NCBI GenBank assembly: GCA_937864115.1
Contig: CALMII010000028.1
Location: forward strand, 1-64,000
Length of the DNA: 64,000 nt
Direction of reading: 5' to 3'
Origin: an uncultured Steroidobacter sp.
GTDB taxonomy: Bacteria; Pseudomonadota; Gammaproteobacteria; Steroidobacterales; Steroidobacteraceae
Under the pieces are notes generated by a model. That model ran no database searches. It saw nothing but the letters and a program-made list of their open reading frames with translations, and was not told the origin of the DNA. Of this stretch, positions 8,041-18,486 are shown in pieces. Every line of letters begins with the position of its first letter. The first letter of the stretch is position 1. Position numbers and translations under genes: made by a program.

Positions 8041-9351
8041 ATGCCCCATCGTTCGCGTCCGACCCTGCTGCTGATCCTTGCGACGCTGGTGTGTATGCAG
8101 CCCTCGTTGGGGAAAACCCTGTCCGACAGATCGGAGCGCGCCCTCGTCGCCCAGGTGAAATCGCAGCAGGACGCCTCGGTGGCGCTGCTGGAAAAAGTCG
8201 TCAACATCAACAGCGGCACCATGAATTTCGCCGGCGTTCGCGCCGTCGGCACGGTGTTCGAGCCGCAGTTCCAGGCGCTGGGCTTCCAGACCCGCTGGGT
8301 GGAAGGCGCCGCCTTCGGTCGCGCGGGGCATTTGGTGGCGGAGCGCAAGGGCAAGGGCTCGCACATTCTGCTGATCGGACATCTCGACACGGTGTTCGAA
8401 CCCGACAGCCCTTTCCAGCGCTTCGAGCGCGTCGACGAGAACATCGCGCGCGGTCCGGGCACGGCCGACATGAAAGGCGGCATCGTGGTCGCGCTCGCCG
8501 CATTGAATGCGCTCAGGCAGGTCGGTGCGCTCGATCGCGTGCAGCTCACCGTCGTTCTGCATGGCGATGAGGAAGATTCGGGCGCTCCGCTGTCGGCCGC
8601 GCGTGCCACGCTCATCGAGGCGGCAAAGGCAGCGGATATCGCCATCGGCCTCGAGAATGCCGCCAACGATCCGGGCACGGCGGTCACGGGACGGCGCAGT
8701 TCCGGTCGCTGGCAGATCACGGCGACGGGGAAGACTTCACACTCGTCGCAGGTGTTCACCGACGAAGTCGGCGCGGGCGCGATCTACGAGATCGCGCGCA
8801 TCCTCAACGGCTTCTATACGCAACTGCGCGGCGAGGAACTGCTGACGTTCAATCCGGGCCTGGTCATCGGCAGCACGCAGGTCGAGTACGTGCCGGAGCC
8901 GCTGCAGGGCAAGGCCTCGGGCAAGGACAACATCGTCGCGCCCATTGCGATTGCGTCGGGCGATCTGCGTGCCATCACGCCGGAACAGATCGCCCGCACG
9001 CAGGAGAAAATGCGCGCCATCGTCGCGCAGCATCTGCCGCAGACCTCGGCGGAGATCACGTTCGATGAAGGCTATCCGCCGATGGCGCCGACGCCGGGCA
9101 ATGCGAAACTGCTGGGCCTGTACGACAAGGTGAGTCAGGACCTGGGCTTCGGTCCGGTCACGGCGGTGAATCCGCGTCGTGCTGGCGCCGCTGACGTGTC
9201 GTTCGCAGCGGATCACGTGGACATGGCCATCGATGGACTGGGCCTGCTGGGCGGCGGTTCGCACACGCCGACGGAATTTGCGGATCTGCGCACGCTGCAG
9301 ATTCAGGCGCAGCGGCTGGCGGTGCTGCTGTATCGACTTGGGAAGGAGTGA
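8041..9351 (+). CDS. Secreted M20-family metallopeptidase
   Basis: A 436-aa zinc carboxypeptidase of the M20 family, similar in layout to glutamate carboxypeptidase (CPG2). Residues 1-24 form a signal peptide. Metal ligands appear in LIGHLDTV (His), GTADMKGG (Asp bridge), HGDEED (Glu pair) and the C-terminal GGGSHTPTEF (His). The dimerisation lid domain occupies about residues 215-330. The product likely acts in the periplasm, removing C-terminal residues from peptides or hydrolysing N-acyl amino acids. The start ATG at 8041 directly precedes the signal peptide. A composite palindrome follows the stop. Confidence 0.93.
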   Translation: MPHRSRPTLLLILATLVCMQPSLGKTLSDRSERALVAQVKSQQDASVALLEKVVNINSGTMNFAGVRAVGTVFEPQFQALGFQTRWVEGAAFGRAGHLVAERKGKGSHILLIGHLDTVFEPDSPFQRFERVDENIARGPGTADMKGGIVVALAALNALRQVGALDRVQLTVVLHGDEEDSGAPLSAARATLIEAAKAADIAIGLENAANDPGTAVTGRRSSGRWQITATGKTSHSSQVFTDEVGAGAIYEIARILNGFYTQLRGEELLTFNPGLVIGSTQVEYVPEPLQGKASGKDNIVAPIAIASGDLRAITPEQIARTQEKMRAIVAQHLPQTSAEITFDEGYPPMAPTPGNAKLLGLYDKVSQDLGFGPVTAVNPRRAGAADVSFAADHVDMAIDGLGLLGGGSHTPTEFADLRTLQIQAQRLAVLLYRLGKE

Positions 9352-9365
9352 TCGAGTCTCTCTTC

Positions 9366-9434
9366 CTGTGGGGCCGGCTTCAGCCGGCTACTCCGGAGTC
9401 AGGCTAAAGCCTGACCTACAGCCTGACCTACAGG
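9366..9434. repeat. Composite palindromic repeat (both hairpin types)
   Basis: CTGTGGGGCCGGCTTCAGCC with its paired half, a short spacer, then GTCAGGCTAAAGCCTGAC and CTACAG, followed by a second partial GCCTGACCTACAGG. It fills the gap between the convergent M20 peptidase and EAL-CBS-GGDEF genes. Confidence 0.85.
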
Positions 9435-9440
9435 AAGAAG

Positions 9441-11294
9441 TCAGCCGACCATCTGCTCGGGCAGCAGCAGGTCCGTGTCATGCGTGAGCTGCCCGCCGGA
9501 CGTCTGGCCCATCAGGTCGACGACGCGTTCGCCGCTGCGCAGGACGAAGCTGTTGCCCTTGCGCTGCTTGGCCACTTTCTTCACGTGCGCGAGCAGATTC
9601 GCGATGGCGTCGGCACTGGTTGCGCCGACGGTCGCTGAATCGAGCGCGGCCACCGAGACCGTGAGCAACGGAAATTCCTGCACGTTGCCGTCGCGATCCG
9701 TCGCGGTGAACTTGCCGGCGGCGGACTGTTCGGGCGAATAGAAACCGTTGACGGTGGCGGAGAACTGCTCCAGCACGCGATTGACGCGTTCGCGCCAGTC
9801 GGCGCAGCGCATCACCACGACGAAGTCGTCGCCGCCGATGTGGCCGATGAAATCCAGTCGCGCGGAAAAATGACTCTTCAGCAGGCCGCTCAGGTGCAGG
9901 ATCACCTGGTCGCCCTGCGCGTAGCCGAATACGTCGTTGTAGGGCTTGAAGCTGTCGAGATCGAAGTACGCCACGACGAAGCGGCGCTCCGCCTCGATCA
10001 GCCGGTCGACGCAGTTGCGGACCGCGCCGTTGCCGGGCAGCAGCGTCAGCGGATTGGAATGCTTCGCCGTCTGCAGCTGCTGCTCGGTGATCAGGCGCAG
10101 CAGGTCGATCGTCTGCCCGAGGCCGTGATACAGGCCGTCGCGCGTGATGACGAATTCTTCGGTCAGTCGCATCTTGCCCTTCTGGGTCACGAGCCGGCTG
10201 ACCTGTTCCAGTCGCAGCTGGCCGTCGATCAGCAGCGTCGGCGATTCCATGACCGCAGAGACGGGCTTCTTGTTGTAGATCTCCGGATGCAACGGCCGGG
10301 CGAGCAGCGCGAACAGATCGTTGCGACGTACCACGCCCACCGGCCGGCCGTCGCGCACGACGGCGAGCGTCTGCTGTTCCGGCGATTGATGGAACAGGTC
10401 CGCCACTTCGACGACCCGCATCTCGGGCGACACCGGCGGCACATGGACGGCAATGTGATCGGCACACAGCGCGCTGGTGACGCCGATGGTGCGGTCCAGC
10501 GACTCGACCTGCTGCAACACCACCATCGGCGCGGCATTCGGGCGGCCGAACAGGTTGCCCTGCAGACGATCGACGCCGAGGTCGACCAGTTCGCGACACT
10601 CGCGTTCGGTCTCCACACCCTCGGCGATCACGCGGCAGCCGATCGCGCGACCGACATCGAGAATGGAGCGGACGAATTCCAGCTTGGTCTTGTCGGCATC
10701 GATGCCGCTGACGAAGTAGCGGTCGATCTTGACGAAGTCGGGCTTCAGTTCGGACCAGGTGCGCAATCCGGAGGAACCGGCGCCGAGGTCGTCGATGGCG
10801 ATCGAGCAACCGGCCTCGCGCAGGCCCTGCAGGGCCGAACGCAGCCGGGCGTAGTCATCGAGCAGGCTTTCTTCCGTGAGCTCCATGACGCAGCGATTCG
10901 GTGCGAGCCCGGCTTCGTGAGCATGGCGCAGAAAGCGGGCGGCGAAATCGGGAGTCTCGTAGATGCTGTCGGGCGAGACGTTGATGAACAGCTGCCCGGC
11001 GACGCGCGCGGCGACAAAGCGCCGGAACGCGTTCTGCATGCAGACGAAATCGAGTTCGACCTTGACGCCGGCACGGCGCGCGGCCTCGAACAGGTTCTGC
11101 GGCGAATGCAGCCAGCTGTCGGACGGTCCGCGGGCCAGCGATTCGAAACCGCAGATGCCGCGCGAACGGGGATCGATGATGGGCTGGAACAGGGTCGCAA
11201 TGCGCCCGTCGCGCATGAGCTCGGTCAGCTCATACGTCGAGGCATCCAGCCGGCGCAGGCGCAGCGTGGGTGAATCAGGGCGAGAATCGGACAT
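9441..11294 (-). CDS. EAL-CBS-GGDEF signalling protein
   Basis: A cytoplasmic 617-aa protein with no signal peptide or membrane helix, starting MSDSRPDSP at 11294. The order is EAL domain (about residues 25-265), a tandem CBS pair (about 285-395) and a C-terminal GGDEF domain. The EAL motif reads ESL at 51-53 but the catalytic glutamate is kept, DDLGAG at 168-173 replaces DDFGTG, and AEGVE is present. The GGDEF signature is GGDDF at about 487-491. CBS pairs usually bind adenine nucleotides, so the protein may link energy state to c-di-GMP turnover. Activity of each domain is uncertain, especially the variant EAL. The open frame extends 24 codons upstream without similarity. Confidence 0.92.
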   Translation of the reverse strand: MSDSRPDSPTLRLRRLDASTYELTELMRDGRIATLFQPIIDPRSRGICGFESLARGPSDSWLHSPQNLFEAARRAGVKVELDFVCMQNAFRRFVAARVAGQLFINVSPDSIYETPDFAARFLRHAHEAGLAPNRCVMELTEESLLDDYARLRSALQGLREAGCSIAIDDLGAGSSGLRTWSELKPDFVKIDRYFVSGIDADKTKLEFVRSILDVGRAIGCRVIAEGVETERECRELVDLGVDRLQGNLFGRPNAAPMVVLQQVESLDRTIGVTSALCADHIAVHVPPVSPEMRVVEVADLFHQSPEQQTLAVVRDGRPVGVVRRNDLFALLARPLHPEIYNKKPVSAVMESPTLLIDGQLRLEQVSRLVTQKGKMRLTEEFVITRDGLYHGLGQTIDLLRLITEQQLQTAKHSNPLTLLPGNGAVRNCVDRLIEAERRFVVAYFDLDSFKPYNDVFGYAQGDQVILHLSGLLKSHFSARLDFIGHIGGDDFVVVMRCADWRERVNRVLEQFSATVNGFYSPEQSAAGKFTATDRDGNVQEFPLLTVSVAALDSATVGATSADAIANLLAHVKKVAKQRKGNSFVLRSGERVVDLMGQTSGGQLTHDTDLLLPEQMVG

Positions 11295-11430
11295 GGCTCG
11301 GACAACGGCCGGCGGTGTCCGTAAGTTAACGACCCCACCAATAGAGGTCTGAGAACCCCATCGCATCGGGGTTCGCCTGAATGAGGGAAAACCCTCTTCC
11401 TTCAGAATATGTGAAGGGGAGCACAGGACA

Positions 11431-11501
11431 GTGGCCGGCTGGCGACTGGTCCCTGGCGGGAGAACTGGCGACCGCTCCGGCCAGCAGCCAGTCGCCAGGA
11501 G
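11431..11501. repeat. CTGGCGACTGG-family inverted repeat pair
   Basis: Imperfect inverted pair: GGCTGGCGACTGG on the left and CCAGCAGCCAGTCGCCAGG on the right, downstream of rho. The same family occurs twice in frame inside uvrA (54593-54700 and 54981-55063). Confidence 0.75.
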
Positions 11502-11509
11502 CCCCTTCT

Positions 11510-12969
<1,460 letters not shown>

Positions 12970-12973
<4 letters not shown>

Positions 12974-13299
12974 AGTTTGCTTTCCAGGAATGCGGCCAGA
13001 TCGGCTTTGCGCAGGGCTCCGACTTTCTGCCCCTCGACCTGACCGTTTTTGAAGAGAATGAGTGTCGGAATACCGCGGACGTTGAAGCGCTGTGGAGTCC
13101 GCGGGTTGTCGTCGATGTTGATCTTCGCGATCGTGACCTTGGATTTGTACTCGTCGGCGATCTCATCGAGCATCGGCGCAATCATCTTGCAGGGGCCGCA
13201 CCATTCGGCCCAGAAATCCAGCAGCACGGGCTGGCCGGACTTGAGTACATCGTCTTCGAAGCTCGCGTCGGTGATGTGCTTGATCGTGTCGCTGCTCAC
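12970..13299 (-). CDS. trxA: Thioredoxin 1
   Basis: A 109-aa thioredoxin with the active site [10 protein letters not shown] and the cis-proline of [12 protein letters not shown]. It reduces disulfides in the cytoplasm and serves ribonucleotide reductase and other enzymes. Length and sequence are canonical. An AGGAGG ribosome site precedes the ATG at 13299. It is first in a two-gene unit with rho, whose GTG start overlaps its stop codon by four bases. Confidence 0.97.
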
Positions 13300-13699
13300 C
13301 AGGAGGTCTCCTCAAATCGTTCGATCGATGGAAGATTCGTATGGGACTAAAGGAACGGAAAAAATCGTAAGTCGGCGGGATGGACCGTATTTAGTGACTT
13401 GCGCGTGCTCGGTCGGGCACAATGCTGGCGGTTAGGGTTCCGTGGACTGTTACGTAGCTGCGCGGTGCTCGTGCTCGAAAGCCAAGGTGTTGAGCGAGCC
13501 AACCCCGACGGGGGTCTTGTTCAACGAAGGAGTCGCTTGGTGCCGGTATTCCGGTCGGGGCGGGCGCGGATGAGTCCGCTGCGTTGGGCTTATTAGAACC
13601 GGGCCCATTTCAATTTGCAAGCCTCCGCTTGCCGCAATTCATGGCCGTAGCAACCGAGATTTTTCTTTCATTCACACACCCGGGACTACATCGAAATCA
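13300..13699. promoter_or_regulatory. Divergent trxA / rhlB control region with a structured rhlB leader
   Basis: A 400-bp gene-free region between divergent starts. Positions 13602-13646 can fold into one long stem: GGCCCAT pairs with ATGGCC (one bulge), AATT with AATT, and GCAAGC (13617-13622) with GCTTGC (13627-13632) around a CTCC loop. It ends about 54 nt before the rhlB ATG, which itself has no strong Shine-Dalgarno sequence. A structured 5' leader is a reasonable guess. Promoter hexamers were not assigned. Confidence 0.4.
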
Positions 13700-15154
13700 A
13701 TGGCTGATTCACATCTCACCGAACTGTCCTTCTCCAGCCTGCATCTTCCCGAGACGCTGCAGAAAGGCCTCGCGGATGCGTCGTTCGAACGCTGTACGCC
13801 GATCCAGGCCCAGACATTGCCCCAGGCCCTCGCGGGCATGGATGTCGCCGGTCAGGCACAGACCGGCACGGGCAAGACCGCCGCGTTCCTGGTGGCGCTG
13901 TATGCGCGATTGATCCGCGAACCCATTCCGGCATCGCGCAGCCTGAATGCGCCACGCGCGCTGGTGGTCGCTCCGACCCGCGAACTCGCCGTGCAGATTC
14001 ATGGCGATGCCGAAACACTGGGCTCGCATACGGGCCTGCGCCTGGGACTCGCCTTCGGCGGCGTCGATTACGAAAAGCAGAAGCATCACCTGGAACAGGG
14101 CGTCGACATTCTCATCGGCACGCCCGGCCGCATCATCGATTTCTTCAAACAGCGGGTGATCGACCTGCGCTGCGTGCAGGTGCTGGTGCTGGACGAAGCC
14201 GATCGCATGTTCGATCTCGGTTTCATCGCCGACATCCGCTACATCCTGCGCCGCCTCCCTGCCCCGGATCAGCGCCTGAACATGCTGTTCTCCGCGACGT
14301 TGTCGCAGCGCGTGCTCGAACTCGCCTATGAGCACATGAACGATCCGACGCTCGTACGCATCGAGCCGGACAAGATGACCGTGGATCGCATCCGTCAGGT
14401 GATCTACTACCCGTCGAACGACGAGAAGCCGCGGCTGCTGGTCGGGCTGCTCAAACACATGGATCCGCGGCGCAGCATGGTGTTCGTCAATACCCGTCGC
14501 GCCGCGGAAGACATCGAGGGACTGTTGCAAAGCAACGGCATCAATGCCGAAGCGATCTCCGGCGACGTGCCGCAACGCAAACGCCTGCGCATGCTGCGCG
14601 ACTTCCACGAAGGCACGCTCGCCGTGCTCATCGGCACCGACGTCGCCTCGCGCGGCCTGCACATTCCCGATGTCAGCCACGTTTTCAACTACGACCTGCC
14701 GCAGGATCCCGAAGACTATGTGCACCGCATCGGCCGCACGGCACGCGCCGGCACCGATGGCGATGCCATCAGCTTCGGCTGCGAGGACTACGTGATCTCG
14801 CTGCCGGACATCGAGGCTTACATCGATCGCAAAATTCCGGTGGCCGCAGTGCCACTGGAACTGTTGCCCGAAATTTCGATCCCCGCACCCCGGCCGCGTC
14901 ATTCCGGCCCGCACCGCGGCGGCGGCCGCCACGGTTCGAATGGCGGTCGATCGCACGGATCACGGCCGCCGCCGCGCCGTTCGCAGCCACGACCAGCGCA
15001 GGGCTCTTCCGATCAGCCGGCGACTGCCGCGCCGCAGGAAACAGGCCCGGCGGGTGATGCGCAAGGGAATGGCGCGAAACGCCGACGGCGTCGCCGACGC
15101 GGCAATCGCCCGGCCGGCGGTCAGCCCGACACGCCGACACCGACCAGCGAATGA
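13700..15154 (+). CDS. rhlB: ATP-dependent RNA helicase RhlB (DEAD box)
   Basis: A 484-aa DEAD-box helicase. The Q motif (CTPIQAQTLP), motif I (AQTGTGKT), PTREL, DEAD, SAT and HRIGRTARAG are all intact. The core ends near residue 390; the remaining about 90 residues are Arg/Gly/Pro-rich with a run of arginines (RRRRRRRG), a probable RNA-binding and disordered tail. RhlB works with RNase E in the degradosome, unwinding mRNA for decay. Naming rests on the motif pattern plus the divergent position next to trxA-rho, the same as in E. coli. Confidence 0.95.
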   Translation: MADSHLTELSFSSLHLPETLQKGLADASFERCTPIQAQTLPQALAGMDVAGQAQTGTGKTAAFLVALYARLIREPIPASRSLNAPRALVVAPTRELAVQIHGDAETLGSHTGLRLGLAFGGVDYEKQKHHLEQGVDILIGTPGRIIDFFKQRVIDLRCVQVLVLDEADRMFDLGFIADIRYILRRLPAPDQRLNMLFSATLSQRVLELAYEHMNDPTLVRIEPDKMTVDRIRQVIYYPSNDEKPRLLVGLLKHMDPRRSMVFVNTRRAAEDIEGLLQSNGINAEAISGDVPQRKRLRMLRDFHEGTLAVLIGTDVASRGLHIPDVSHVFNYDLPQDPEDYVHRIGRTARAGTDGDAISFGCEDYVISLPDIEAYIDRKIPVAAVPLELLPEISIPAPRPRHSGPHRGGGRHGSNGGRSHGSRPPPRRSQPRPAQGSSDQPATAAPQETGPAGDAQGNGAKRRRRRRRGNRPAGGQPDTPTPTSE

Positions 15155-15159
15155 CGGAC

Positions 15160-15852
15160 TCAGTCGAGTAAGTCGGCAACCCGCGGCACGGCCGGAAATT
15201 CAGTGACCTCGCGCCGGCCGCCGCCTGAGTCCGGATGAGTGATCGCATACACCTGGGCAATGCCATGCGCCCGCGCGGCGCGCAGCACGGCAAGACTGTC
15301 ATCGACGAACAGGCTGCGCGACGGATCGAATCCCACTTCCGCCTGCGCCCGGCGCCAGAACTCGGCGGATTCCTTGGGCGCGCCGTAGTCGTGCGAACTG
15401 ACGACGACATCGAAGTAGCGCGTCAGGCCGCTCTGTACATCCTTCACGCGCAAAGCGTCGCGATGGGCATTGGTCAATAGCGCCGTGCGCAATCGGCGAC
15501 GACGCATCTCCGCCAGGAATCCTTCGGCGCCTGGCAGATACTCCACCCGCTCGCGGACCTCGTGCTTGAGCGCCGCGATGTCGAGGCCGAGATCGCGGCT
15601 CCAGAAATCCGTGCAGTACCAGTCGAGCGTGCCCTGCCGTGCGGCGAATCGCGGCGTCAGTGCCTGGCGCGCCGCCTCCAGCGTCAGCGCATGACGCTGC
15701 GCAAAACGTTCGGGCACGAGCTGCAGCCAGAAATAATTGTCAAATTGCAGATCCAGCAACGTGCCGTCCATGTCGAGCAGCACCGTATCGATCTGCGACC
15801 ATCGCGGTCGTTGCGCAGGCTGAACGGGCAAAGAGGTCGGTACCGTGCTCAT
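15160..15852 (-). CDS. yrfG: GMP/IMP nucleotidase (YrfG-type HAD hydrolase)
   Basis: A 230-aa HAD-superfamily phosphatase. It has DMDGT(L)LD (nucleophile motif I), TNA (motif II), and PKES and FVDDS (motifs III and IV). The DNYFWLQLVPERFA cap sequence is typical of YrfG, a purine nucleotidase that hydrolyses GMP and IMP. The start MSTVPTS at 15852 is preferred; an upstream Arg-rich extension to 15930 is unlikely. It is convergent with rhlB (5 bp gap) and divergent from the DUF3301 gene. Confidence 0.88.
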   Translation of the reverse strand: MSTVPTSLPVQPAQRPRWSQIDTVLLDMDGTLLDLQFDNYFWLQLVPERFAQRHALTLEAARQALTPRFAARQGTLDWYCTDFWSRDLGLDIAALKHEVRERVEYLPGAEGFLAEMRRRRLRTALLTNAHRDALRVKDVQSGLTRYFDVVVSSHDYGAPKESAEFWRRAQAEVGFDPSRSLFVDDSLAVLRAARAHGIAQVYAITHPDSGGGRREVTEFPAVPRVADLLD

Positions 15853-15929
15853 GGAAGCCGTATCATAGCGACGGCCTCTTCGTCCGGCGCTGCGGCGCCT
15901 TCTCCTTACGGAATCATCCCGAGCCTGCA

Positions 15930-16406
15930 ATGTTTCTCAGCTGGACTGCGCTGGTTTTCGTCATTGCCGCCGCGGCGATCGCGTGGTTCTGGCAAGACAG
16001 CCTCGCTGCACGCGAACGCGCGAATGCGGCCGCCATCGACGCCTGCGAACGGCTGGGGCTGCAGTTCCTCGACGGCACCGTCGCATTCGCCCGCATCGGC
16101 TGGACCCGCAGCGACCGCGGCTGGCTCACCCTGCGCCGCACCTACGTATTCGACTACACGGCAACGAGCATCGAACGCCTGCAGGGATTCGTCGTCCTCA
16201 GCGGACAGCGGGTCGACACGGTCGGCTATGCGCCGGGCGAGTCCGCCCGTCGGGCAGTACTGCAAAGCGCAGCACCGCCGCCGGCCGCGGAGCCGAAGGA
16301 ACTGCCCGGCAATGTGCTGCAGCTGGATCAGTGGCGCGCACAGCGCCGCCCGACTGCCCCGCCGAGTCGTGAGGATCGGGAAGATCGTGGCGACCAGCGC
16401 CATTGA
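15930..16406 (+). CDS. DUF3301 inner-membrane protein
   Basis: A 158-aa protein with one N-terminal membrane anchor (about residues 4-20, TALVFVIAAAAIAWFW) and a small soluble domain, matching the gammaproteobacterial DUF3301 family. The region CERLGLQFLDGTVAF and RRTYVFDY are typical. Function is unknown. The C-terminal 40 residues are Pro/Arg-rich and likely unstructured. It starts 78 bp from the yrfG start on the opposite strand. Confidence 0.82.
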   Translation: MFLSWTALVFVIAAAAIAWFWQDSLAARERANAAAIDACERLGLQFLDGTVAFARIGWTRSDRGWLTLRRTYVFDYTATSIERLQGFVVLSGQRVDTVGYAPGESARRAVLQSAAPPPAAEPKELPGNVLQLDQWRAQRRPTAPPSREDREDRGDQRH

Positions 16407-16454
16407 GCTGCGCTGGTGGCTGTAATCTGCCGGGTTATATAAAGTACCGCCGCG

Positions 16455-16679
16455 ATGAGCGAATCGGAAAACAACGTTGAAACCGAGACTTTCCGGCGTC
16501 TCGAACGACTGCGCGATCTGCGGATCGAGCATCGCGATCTCGACGATGTGATCAATCGCCTGCAGATGGATCTGTACGTGAACGAAGTGCAGCTGCGCCG
16601 CCTCAAGAAGCGCAAGCTCCTGCTGAAAGACCAGATCGCGCGGCTCGAAAGCCAGCTCATCCCCGATCTCAACGCCTGA
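16455..16679 (+). CDS. YdcH-family (DUF465) small coiled-coil protein
   Basis: A 74-aa charged protein, predicted to be a helical hairpin: FRRLERLRDLRIEHRDLDDVI, then LRRLKKRKLLLKDQIARLE. The (E)HRDLD and LKKRKLxLKD patterns are the DUF465/YdcH signature. Function is unknown. It lies 14 bp before the mscS-type gene and may be co-transcribed with DUF3301, mscS and arfB. Confidence 0.88.
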   Translation: MSESENNVETETFRRLERLRDLRIEHRDLDDVINRLQMDLYVNEVQLRRLKKRKLLLKDQIARLESQLIPDLNA

Positions 16680-16693
16680 ATCCCTGAAGGCAA

Positions 16694-18003
16694 ATGCAGG
16701 AACTGCTGCGCAACATCGGTGAGAGCCTCGAAGCCCTCCTGACTCCCAACTCGCTCCTGCAACTCGGCGCCATCGCCATCGCCGCATTGCTGGCATGGTG
16801 GTTCGGGCGGCAGGTCGTCAGCACCGACCGGGCCCGCGCCGCACTGACCCAGAGCGGTTTCCGCGCACGCGTCACCGAGATGTTCCTGATTGCCAGCCCG
16901 CATCTGGCAGCGCTGGTTCTCGTTGCTGCCTTCGGCGGCGTACTGCATGCATTGAAAGTCCGCAGCCACATCGTCGATCTCGCGATCACGCTGGCGGGCC
17001 TCTTGCTGCTGATCCGCGTCGCGGTGTACCTGGTGCGGCTGTCGCTGGGCAATCGCACCAAGGGCTGGGGCAACACGATCACGCTGGTGGTGTGGCTCGT
17101 ACTCGCCCTGCATGTGCTCGGCTGGTTCGAGCCGCTGGTGCAGGCGCTCGACAGCGTCGGCATCAAGACCGACAAGTCGCGCATCACGCTCTGGTCGGTG
17201 ATGAAGCTGCTGTTCACGGTCGGCATCTTCATCCTGGTCGCGGTGTGGATCGCGCGCTGGTTCGAACAGCGGCTGATGGCGATGCAGGGTCTCGCGCTCA
17301 GCATGCGCATCGGCATTGCAAAATTTTCGCAGGCGTTCCTGATCGGCCTGTCGATCCTGCTGGGCCTCAATGCAGCGGGACTGGATCTCACGACGCTGAA
17401 CGTGCTCACCGGCGCGATCGGCGTCGGCCTCGGCTTCGGCCTGCAGGCCATCGTCGCCAACTTCATCAGCGGCTTCGTGCTGTTGATGGATCGTTCGATC
17501 AAGCCCGGCGACGTCATCAGCTTCACCGGCACGACGGGCACGAGCACCGAAGGCTTCGGCTGGGTGCAGGAACTGCGCGGCCGCTACGTCGTGGTCCGCG
17601 ATCGCGACGGCGTCGAGACGCTGGTGCCGAATCAGCACCTGATCATCAATCCGGTCATCAACTGGAGCTACACCGATCCGCGCGTGCGCCTGAAGCTGCC
17701 GGTGCGCGTCAGCTACAAGGACGATCCCGAACTGGCGCTGTCGGTGCTGCTGCAGGCGGCGGACGGGCATTCGCGCATCCTGCGCGATCCGGGGCCGGTG
17801 GCGCGCATGATGGGGTTCAACGACTACGGCTTCGATCTCGAACTGCGCTTCTGGATTTCCGATCCGCAGGAAGGCGTGAACAATGTGCGCTCCGATGTGA
17901 ACCGCGCGATCTGGCGCCTGTTCCGCTCGCATGGCATCACCATCCCCGTCGCGCAGCGCCAGGTCCTTCTGGAAATGCGCAAGCCGGAAGACCTGGATCC
18001 GAT

Positions 18004-18007
<4 letters not shown>
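16694..18007 (+). CDS. MscS-family mechanosensitive ion channel
   Basis: A 437-aa inner-membrane channel. About five N-terminal membrane helices are followed by the MscS pore helix and beta domain (ALGVGLGFGLQAIVANFISG-like stretch near residues 235-258, then SIKPGDVIS). The VPNQHLIINPVINWSY segment is the conserved upper beta domain. The protein opens on membrane tension during hypo-osmotic shock. Length is between minimal MscS (286 aa) and the large MscK type. Its TGA overlaps the GTG start of arfB. Confidence 0.93.
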
Positions 18008-18423
<416 letters not shown>

Positions 18424-18432
18424 GAAGAAGCG

Positions 18433-18486
18433 ATGAGCTATGAGCTGCGAGCAGTGAGCCGGAAGGGCTCTGCTCTGGCTCACAGC
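18433..18486. repeat. GAGC/GCTC-rich inverted repeat between convergent genes
   Basis: Imperfect inverted repeat GAGCAGTGAGCC ... GGCTCTGCTCTGGCTCAC between arfB and pldA, overlapping the pldA stop. Related GCTCTGGCTCACAGCTC sequence lies at 6895-6925 inside the MBL gene end. It may serve as a terminator. Confidence 0.55.

Noticed and set aside
7995..8759. N-terminal extension of the MBL-fold protein to 8759
   Set aside because: It would run antisense through the M20 peptidase gene and adds no domain; the start at 7994 fits the fold.
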